Of a DNA stretch of 55,072 nucleotides, positions 49,727 to 55,072 are shown one piece after another; positions within the stretch are counted from its first letter, which is position 1, and each line of letters starts with the position of its first letter. The stretch lies in NCBI RefSeq assembly GCF_000817785.2, contig NZ_JTCM02000041.1:1-55072 (forward strand). Direction: 5' to 3'. The position numbers were made by a program, and so were the translations under genes. The notes beneath the pieces are model-generated. The model did no database searches and was not told the DNA's origin. It worked only from the letters and a program-made list of their open reading frames with translations. Origin of the DNA: Hassallia byssoidea VB512170 (lineage in GTDB: Bacteria; Cyanobacteriota; Cyanobacteriia; Cyanobacteriales; Nostocaceae).

Positions 49727-51934
49727 ATGAACGAACAGCGTTTACAGGCTTATAATCAGCTAATTCAAACCCTGCTAAGTTGCCCTAGCGGGGAAGAATC
49801 AGAGATATTAGCAGCGAATACAGAATTGCTAGATGCTGACTTTGTGCAGGTTGTAGTAGCAGCAGCAGAGTATTTTGCCCAGCAGGGAGAGGAAAATACT
49901 GCCGAGTGGTTGAGAAACTTAGCAACATATCTCACTACCCCAAAAACTACCCCCATCACTCAAGAAGATATAGACACTTACGGGCAACTTTTACTAGAAA
50001 TACTGCAAGCAACAGCAGAAAGCAACGGCGATGCTGAAGTAATTTACCCATTGCTGGTAGCAAATACCGATAAACTTAATGATATTTTTGCTGAATTATT
50101 GCGTCGTTGGGCAACAAATATCTTAGCAGAGGCAGAAGCAGATACAGCAACATCCATCGCCGCAGTGATTGTTACTTTTAGTAATCGGATTCAGCAGTTC
50201 CCCTTGGGTAGCAAAGCCAACAACATGGAAATTGCGATCGCTGGCTACGAAATCGCCCTAACTGTTTACACCCGCAGTGCCTTTCCTGTTGATTGGGCAA
50301 CGACGCAAAATAATCTGGGGATTGCTTACGGTGACAGAATATTAGGAGAACGAGCCGAGAATATTGAAAGTGCGATCGAGGCTTATACTGAAGCACTGTC
50401 TGTATTAACCCGCAGTGCCTTTCCCCAAAACAATGCAGTAACTTTGTTAAATCTCGGCAGATTATACCAAGACGAAAAACAATTTGATTTAGCTTACAAT
50501 ACCTTTGTTTCTGCCATTGCTACAGTCGAAGCTTTGCGCGGAGATATTATTTCCGGCGAAGAAGCCAAGCGTAAACAAGCAGAAGAATGGAATCAACTTT
50601 ATAGATGTATGGTGGAAGTTTGCCTAGCATTGGCAAGAGACACCGAAGCAATAGAATATATTGAACGTAGCAAAACCCAAAATTTAGTAGAACTGTTAAC
50701 CAAAGCAGCATTAACAACTCCAGAAAATTTGCCTTTGGTTGGTAGCAGTATCCAATTTGGAGAAATTCAAAACCTCTTAGACAACAAAACTGCAATCATC
50801 GAATGGTATCTTTTTTATGATTGTTTTCGCGCTTTCATTATCACCAGCAACAACAAGCCAGCTATCTGGCATTCTAGTCAACAAGACTTAGATGCTTTAA
50901 TCGATTGGAAAAAGGAATATCTAGATGACTACTACAACCCGGAAGACGAAAATAAAATCCAATGGCAGAATCAGCTAGAAGAACGCCTGAAAAAGTTAGC
51001 AGAAATTCTGCATATTGAGGAAATATTAGACCAAATACCCAAACAATACGAGAGATTAATCCTCATTCCTCATCGCTACCTACACCTGTTTCCTCTCCAT
51101 GCTTTACCTGTCAAGGAATCATACTTAATTGACTTATTCTCCAACGGCGTAGGCTATGCACCCAGTTGTCAACTTCTGCAAAAAGTCCAACTGCGTCAAC
51201 GTCCTAATTTTGAATCTTTATTTGCCATCCAAAACCCCACTGAAGATTTATACGAAAAAGATTTAGGAGCAGTTGCAGCCATCAAGAAACAGTTTACTGA
51301 ACGTGAGATTTTGAAGCAAGACCAAGCTAACAAGTCAGCAATTCTGCTCGGCATTAATGAAAATATTCACAATGTCACATTACATGAAAAATTGCTGAAA
51401 GCTAACTGTGCTTTTTTCTTCTGTCATGGATACTTTAACTTTGCTTCTCCCCAAGATTCTGGTTTACAGTTAGCTGATGGAAACCTGACTTTAGCAGATA
51501 TCATTACTCACTTCAAACTAGAAAACTGTCGCCTAGTCACTCTCTCTGCTTGCGAAACTGGTGTTACAGATTCCACAAGCACGAGTGATGAATACATTGG
51601 TTTACCCAGTGGATTTTTGTTAGCTGGTAGCACCAATGTAGTCAGTAGCCTTTGGACTGTCAGTGCTACAGCTACAGCATTATTGATGATGAAATTTTAC
51701 GAAGAACTACAGCAGCAAAGTAATATTGTATTAGCTTTAAATACAGCACAACGTTGGTTAAGGGATACCACAGTCAAAGGCTTTCAAAATTGGCTGATTA
51801 ACTCCTCATTAAGTTGGGGTTGCAAAATATATTTAAATAAATACTTTGCTGCTAATCATGAAAATGCCTTAACCAAACCATTTGAATCACCTTTTTATTG
51901 GGCTGCTTTTTGTAATATAGGTAAAGGAGTTTAG
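49727..51934 (+). CDS. TPR-CHAT caspase-like protease
   Basis: 735 aa from the ATG giving MNEQRLQAYNQLI; a TTG 18 codons upstream is unlikely. Residues about 1-90 form an N-terminal helical domain (LLSCPSGEESEILAANTELLD). TPR-type helices at about 160-290 include the family motif TRSAFPVDWATTQNNLGIAYGDR. The C-terminal CHAT peptidase (about 330-735) carries the catalytic dyad: His567 in FFCHGYFNF and Cys609 in TLSACETG, followed by GLPSGFLLAGSTNVVSSLW. CHAT proteases are relatives of caspases and separase, usually activated by a sensor partner. Coupled by a 3-bp gap to the next gene. Confidence 0.93.
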   Translation: MNEQRLQAYNQLIQTLLSCPSGEESEILAANTELLDADFVQVVVAAAEYFAQQGEENTAEWLRNLATYLTTPKTTPITQEDIDTYGQLLLEILQATAESNGDAEVIYPLLVANTDKLNDIFAELLRRWATNILAEAEADTATSIAAVIVTFSNRIQQFPLGSKANNMEIAIAGYEIALTVYTRSAFPVDWATTQNNLGIAYGDRILGERAENIESAIEAYTEALSVLTRSAFPQNNAVTLLNLGRLYQDEKQFDLAYNTFVSAIATVEALRGDIISGEEAKRKQAEEWNQLYRCMVEVCLALARDTEAIEYIERSKTQNLVELLTKAALTTPENLPLVGSSIQFGEIQNLLDNKTAIIEWYLFYDCFRAFIITSNNKPAIWHSSQQDLDALIDWKKEYLDDYYNPEDENKIQWQNQLEERLKKLAEILHIEEILDQIPKQYERLILIPHRYLHLFPLHALPVKESYLIDLFSNGVGYAPSCQLLQKVQLRQRPNFESLFAIQNPTEDLYEKDLGAVAAIKKQFTEREILKQDQANKSAILLGINENIHNVTLHEKLLKANCAFFFCHGYFNFASPQDSGLQLADGNLTLADIITHFKLENCRLVTLSACETGVTDSTSTSDEYIGLPSGFLLAGSTNVVSSLWTVSATATALLMMKFYEELQQQSNIVLALNTAQRWLRDTTVKGFQNWLINSSLSWGCKIYLNKYFAANHENALTKPFESPFYWAAFCNIGKGV

Positions 51935-51937
51935 AAA

Positions 51938-52315
51938 ATGTCAATTTCTAGAAATAGCATCGAAGCTTTTATTCAAGTGCTTGACTCTCAATCAAATTTG
52001 ATTCCGACTCAAGACTGGAATGAATTGCAGCAACTATCGAGTCAGTTACCAGAAGACAATGAGGAAATTGTAGAAATCTTAGAAAATTGGTTGCAATCAG
52101 AATCCCGTAATCAAGTTCTAGAAGCTTACAAGCAAAACCTAGAATCAATCACTGATAAATTACCTATTAATGTCAGTGCAAACATAGGAATCGCTAATAG
52201 TAAATCACAGACTCCAGTCAATCAACCTAGTGAATCATCAAAGGAACTTGTAGATAACGCCATAAAAAACAACTCTCCTTTGTCTGACGATAAAAAACCA
52301 CAACCAAAACCATGA
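51938..52315 (+). CDS. Small acidic protein of the CHAT operon
   Basis: 125 aa. Its Shine-Dalgarno AAAGGAG lies in the end of the CHAT gene and the ATG is 3 bp behind that stop, so the two are translated as a unit. Residues about 5-65 are a compact acidic helical domain (IEAFIQVLDSQSNLI, WNELQQLSSQLPEDNEEIVEILENWL). The second half is Ser/Pro/Asn-rich and disordered, ending KKPQPKP. The fold may be a death-like or effector-associated adaptor domain. That is inference; no family is recognised. It is a candidate regulator or substrate of the protease. Confidence 0.75.
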   Translation: MSISRNSIEAFIQVLDSQSNLIPTQDWNELQQLSSQLPEDNEEIVEILENWLQSESRNQVLEAYKQNLESITDKLPINVSANIGIANSKSQTPVNQPSESSKELVDNAIKNNSPLSDDKKPQPKP

Positions 52316-52337
52316 AAAAATTATTACCCCCCTTAAT

Positions 52338-52444
52338 CCCACGCCACTTGCTACAACGGAGGGAACCTCCCTTCGGGTTCGCCACTTCGACGGGACGGAA
52401 ACCGACACCGCCGAGTGGACTCACCGCAACGCAGTGGCTCCCCT
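52338..52444. repeat. GC-rich mosaic repeat, inverted short version
   Basis: Reverse complement of parts of 46995-47143, lacking the two extra inserts of that copy. Ends CCACGCCACTTGCTACAACG... and ...CAACGCAGTGGCTCC. It follows the acidic gene by 23 bp. Confidence 0.85.
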
Positions 52445-52510
52445 TATAAAGGGGGGAAACAATAAAATTAATCCCTCCAATATATTGAGGGGAAACAATA
52501 AAATCCAGTT

Positions 52511-52754
52511 CCCTCCCCTTTATAAGGCTACGGTGTACACACAAGTCGAAAATTTTCATGCTGAACCTATTCCCGCCTAGAACTAAAGTTCCAGGCTAAT
52601 AGCGAAAGTCCACTCAAGTGGACTAGATTGAATTTTTTGTTGAGTCCTCTTTAGAGGACTTGCGCTATGAGACTCGGAATTTATTCCGAGGCAGGACGAC
52701 ATATACAATGCGCCAAGATTTGTGTGTACACGGTAGCCTTTATAAGGGGAGGGT
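52511..52754. mobile_element. MITE-like element with 35-bp terminal inverted repeats and four internal hairpins
   Basis: Ends CCCTCCCCTTTATAAGGCTA... (52511-52547) and ...TAGCCTTTATAAGGGGAGGG (52719-52754) are inverted copies with two differences, including GTGTACACACAA. The 170-bp inside has four hairpins: GCCTAGAAC-type/GTTCCAGGC (52575-52597), AGTCCACTCAAGTGGACT, GTCCTCTTTAGAGGAC, and CTCGGAATTTATTCCGAG (52673-52690). An outer AGCGAAAGT / ACTTGCGCT pairing encloses the two middle ones. No transposase is coded. A solo end is at 22684. Confidence 0.75.
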
Positions 52755-52769
52755 TAGGGATTCACAAAG

Positions 52770-52857
52770 AATAGACAAAAATGAGACGGTTCCTTGTTTT
52801 GAAATATTCATGGGGCATCACAGACAATCTAGGTAGAAGGCTGTCCATTTTTGTCCA
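52770..52857. repeat. Segment sharing an 18-mer with the start of the M48-like gene
   Basis: ATAGACAAAAATGAGAC (52780-52796) and the inverse AGGCTGTCCATTTTTGTC (52838-52855) form imperfect inverted ends. The right end is the exact reverse complement of 18189-18206, which contains the ATG of the degenerate M48 gene. The left end resembles 18176-18200 (TTCACAAA.GATAGACAAAAATG). Confidence 0.6.
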
Positions 52858-52964
52858 CCTTCATTCCAAGGGTGGGGTAAAAAAAATTTTATACATCAAT
52901 CATGACTTTTCAAACATCCTCTTAACCCAAGCTACAATTTACAATAAAAATCTTAGCCAAAATA

Positions 52965-54353
52965 GTGAAGAATTTCAGCCTCAGCCTCTATGCTTTTCAT
53001 CTTTGCCACACCCTAACTGAACTTCCCGGTGAAGTTGTGACAGATGCTAATCTCTTGTGGGAAAATCTGGTGAAAGTGGGTGAAAGTTCGCTAACTTTTG
53101 TTGGGTTGAAAGATTTACGCTCAAAATTAATTTGTTATCAAAATGGTAAATACGAACCCAAGCGGGAAATAGGAAGAATACCAGAACGGTTAATTGATGC
53201 TCAAGATTTAGATTTGGGTAGTCTCCCCACAACAGAAGGCTTTAAAATTAATGCTAATCTTCAGCCTTTTTTGCTTAACGACACCTACGCAGTTGATTTA
53301 ACTCTGTTTCCAGAATCACCAAACATTTCCATAGACATACCACAACTGCAACATTTTAAATTAAGTTCCCTACTACCATCTAATATTCAAGCATCTTTAG
53401 GACAAACATTATCGATTTATGGAGAAGTCGATCCAAATGAAGATTGTGATACACTAGCTAAAAAATTAGCCATAGCCTTAGTAGCTGGCACAAATTTAAA
53501 TCCTATACGATCGCAACAAGGAGAACTGTTTGGTAGTCTTTTATTTGAATACCAAGCACTTGACCCCGATGAACCAGATAATCCTGCCAAACAATGCCAT
53601 ATTTTAATAGTCATTAATAATAGTCAAGCTGCAACAGCAACACTTGCAGCAGAAGCATATAACTGGTTGCTAAATTTACTATGTAGCTACCATAAAATAC
53701 TTTACATTTATCAACTAGCGCGTCAACGCTACCGAGACGCGAGAACAATTTATAGTAATTTAGAAAAGAAAATCCAAAAATTTAACAGCCTGATATTTGA
53801 AAATCAAACACAATTATCTGGCTTAAAAAGCTTAATGAGAGAAATACCCCAAAAAAACTTTGATTACATCAGATGCTTGCAAGATTTACAAACACACCAC
53901 ACAGCAATTACTACTAATATTACTAATTACAGAATATGTTTAGAGAAGATTCAAACTATTGGTAGTGGAAAAAGTCCCCAATCCTGGCAAGATTTTATTA
54001 ATAAAGACTGTAAAAAATGGCAAGAACAAATACAAACAGATATTAACTATCTGACTCCAGGTCAAGAATTGTTTGGACAATTTGTTGATACAATTCGCGG
54101 TATAGTAGAAATAAAACAAACTGAGAGCGATCGCTCTTTAGAAAACAAAATCCAAGAAATAGGTATAGCCTTTGGTGGCGGTGCAATAGTTTCCGGTGTC
54201 GTCACCCAACACATAGATAAACCCTTCACAGAGATAAATTTCAAGTACCCAATTCATCCCCTAGTATTATCTTTGCTGTGGAGTTTTCTAGCTACAGCTG
54301 CTTGTTTTTTGCTGGCGCAGTTGTGGTTGTTTACTAAACGTAAGTGGGGTTAG
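52965..54353 (+). CDS. Putative membrane effector/partner of the CHAT operon
   Basis: 462 aa, GTG start (MKNFSLSLYAFHLCHTL); no strong Shine-Dalgarno. Residues about 1-250 form a soluble globular part (NLLWENLVKVGESSLTFVGLKDLRSKL in part; CHILIVINNSQAATATLAAEAY). Residues about 250-380 are long charged helices, likely coiled coil (RYRDARTIYSNLEKKIQKF; LQTHHTAITTNITNY). Two hydrophobic segments close the protein: GIAFGGGAIVSGVV and LVLSLLWSFLATAACFLLAQLWLF. The soluble-coiled-coil-two-TM layout resembles CorA-type topology, but no GMN motif is present. It sits 650 bp behind the CHAT operon, with repeats and a MITE-like element between. Partnership is inferred from position. Confidence 0.78.
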   Translation: MKNFSLSLYAFHLCHTLTELPGEVVTDANLLWENLVKVGESSLTFVGLKDLRSKLICYQNGKYEPKREIGRIPERLIDAQDLDLGSLPTTEGFKINANLQPFLLNDTYAVDLTLFPESPNISIDIPQLQHFKLSSLLPSNIQASLGQTLSIYGEVDPNEDCDTLAKKLAIALVAGTNLNPIRSQQGELFGSLLFEYQALDPDEPDNPAKQCHILIVINNSQAATATLAAEAYNWLLNLLCSYHKILYIYQLARQRYRDARTIYSNLEKKIQKFNSLIFENQTQLSGLKSLMREIPQKNFDYIRCLQDLQTHHTAITTNITNYRICLEKIQTIGSGKSPQSWQDFINKDCKKWQEQIQTDINYLTPGQELFGQFVDTIRGIVEIKQTESDRSLENKIQEIGIAFGGGAIVSGVVTQHIDKPFTEINFKYPIHPLVLSLLWSFLATAACFLLAQLWLFTKRKWG

Positions 54354-54467
54354 GATAAGTTATCTTACTCACGCAATATCAACAGTAGGAACTATTTTGT
54401 TTGCGATCGCACCTCAGCTTTAGACTAGAAAGCACTGGTACGAACAAAACCCACAATTAATTAAGCT

Positions 54468-54893
54468 TTAAGGATGAGAGCGATCGCTTTCACGTAAAGC
54501 TGCAATAATTTGAATATTAGCCTGAGGAAAAGCAAAGCGATCGAGTTCATCCAAATTCACCCAGCGAATTTCATCGCACTCCAGCGGTTGAGGAATACCC
54601 GTAAGATGGCGGCAATGATGTACAGTCAGGGTGACGCGCAAGTGGGTATACGTATGATCGATAGTGATCAGATGTTTTCCTACTTCAATAAGTATTCCCA
54701 ATTCTTCGTTAATTTCCCGTTTGATACACTCTTCGACGGTTTCACCTTTCTCGATTTTACCTCCAGGAAATTCCCACAAACCGCCCATTGCGCCTTCAGG
54801 ACGACGGCGATCGATTAATATTTGCCCTTGATCGTTTGATATTACGGCAACACCAATGATTTTGTGAGGTGGTGGGGAAATAGTTTCACTCAT
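54468..54893 (-). CDS. mutT: Nudix hydrolase, MutT type
   Basis: 141 aa. The Nudix box reads GGKIEKGETVEECIKREINE followed by ELGI, matching G-x5-E-x7-RE-U-x-EE-x-G-U in full. The N-terminal part (GVAVISNDQGQILIDRRRPEGAMGGLWEFPGG, in part) and the later WVNLDEL and FPQANI segments are those of the MutT/8-oxo-dGTP diphosphatase branch. The likely role is cleansing oxidised nucleotides. Alternative Nudix substrates cannot be excluded. Minus strand, convergent with the membrane-protein gene, followed by heptamer repeats on its 5' side. Confidence 0.9.
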   Translation of the reverse strand: MSETISPPPHKIIGVAVISNDQGQILIDRRRPEGAMGGLWEFPGGKIEKGETVEECIKREINEELGILIEVGKHLITIDHTYTHLRVTLTVHHCRHLTGIPQPLECDEIRWVNLDELDRFAFPQANIQIIAALRESDRSHP

Positions 54894-54898
54894 GGTTT

Positions 54899-54976
54899 TT
54901 AGTTAGTAGTTAGTAGTTAGTAGTTAGTAGAAGCGTTGTTAGTAGTTAGTAGTTAGTAGTTAGTAGTTAGTAGTTA
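54899..54976. repeat. GTTAGTA heptanucleotide arrays
   Basis: Two runs of GTTAGTA heptamers (54902-54930 and 54941-54973) separated by AGAAGCGTT. STRR block upstream of the Nudix gene. Confidence 0.9.
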
Positions 54977-55034
54977 TATCATGTCCGGGTAATTAGTTAT
55001 GATTCCCAAAGTCAAAAGAACCCCACCCCTTAAT

Positions 55035-55058
55035 CCCCTCCCCGCTTGCGGGGAGGGG
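55035..55058. repeat. Palindrome CCCCTCCCCGC-TT-GCGGGGAGGGG
   Basis: Near-perfect GC-rich stem at the window end. The same CTCCCCGC/GCGGGGAG core lies at 46971-46990, there beside the mosaic repeat, so this may be the start of another mosaic copy cut off by the window. Confidence 0.7.
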
Positions 55059-55072
55059 AGACAAAGCATCGC

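Noticed and set aside
52781-53020. 79-aa frame in front of the membrane-protein gene
   Set aside because: Crosses the dispersed 18-mer repeat and overlaps the start of the better-supported 52965 gene.
52965-54353. Membrane protein as a bacterial gasdermin or a CorA transporter
   Set aside because: No gasdermin-type N-terminal palmitoylated segment or fold cues and no GMN motif; only the general topology is CorA-like.

Overview
The window looks like a chromosome segment of a filamentous, probably heterocyst-forming cyanobacterium (Nostocales type: Nostoc, Calothrix, Tolypothrix or Scytonema). Supporting signs are the abundant HIP1 octamer GCGATCGC, heptanucleotide short tandem repeats between genes, and cyanobacterial marker genes: sasA, rpaB, an nblB-like gene, a CCB-type cytochrome b6 haem-assembly factor, GUN4, DUF456, DUF3493, DUF1400 and PEP-CTERM proteins. 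The assignment rests on gene content read by eye, not on any search.

Layout. 0.2-4.6 kb: sasA (clock output kinase), a secreted protein of unknown function and a glycosyltransferase. 4.7-11.6 kb: an SLH lipoprotein, a Ser/Thr kinase fused to GUN4, a large repeat-bearing SPFH membrane protein and an FHA-kinase. 11.9-20.7 kb: mostly housekeeping and envelope genes, namely a GDSL esterase and a second PEP-CTERM protein, M42 peptidase, CBS protein, NblB-like HEAT protein, DUF456, a degenerate M48 protein, the CCB-type factor and rpaB. 20.8-31 kb: radA, then a dense signalling block with a PhnD-like lipoprotein, three more Hanks-type kinases (one with a helical tail, one with a seven-blade WD40 propeller, one a transmembrane receptor with a PstS-like sensor) and a haem-binding DUF3365-HAMP sensor. 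31-34.7 kb: a Clp-fold membrane protease, a peptidoglycan-binding protein and a membrane protein. 34.9-42.4 kb: the rimP-nusA-ylxR-infB translation/transcription cluster with two small genes behind it. 42.5-46 kb: DUF1400, a beta-helix/SLH protein, DUF3493 and tRNA-Thr(CGU). 46.3-55 kb: an accessory region with DUF29, a BrnT/BrnA toxin-antitoxin pair between two 21-bp HIP1 repeat arrays, a TPR-CHAT protease operon with a putative membrane partner, a MITE-like multi-hairpin element and a Nudix hydrolase.

The strongest candidates for something new are: (1) the CHAT protease / small acidic protein / C-terminally membrane-anchored protein cassette next to the toxin-antitoxin pair; (2) the SPFH protein, whose tandem beta-type repeats, SPFH domain and long helix recall the layout of the major vault protein; (3) three arrays of one 21-bp HIP1-containing repeat family; (4) an M48-type protein in which two zinc ligands are lost, each by a single transition; (5) the kinase/binding-protein signalling block, which carries a second, collapsed piece of radA. 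All calls come from reading the sequence only.
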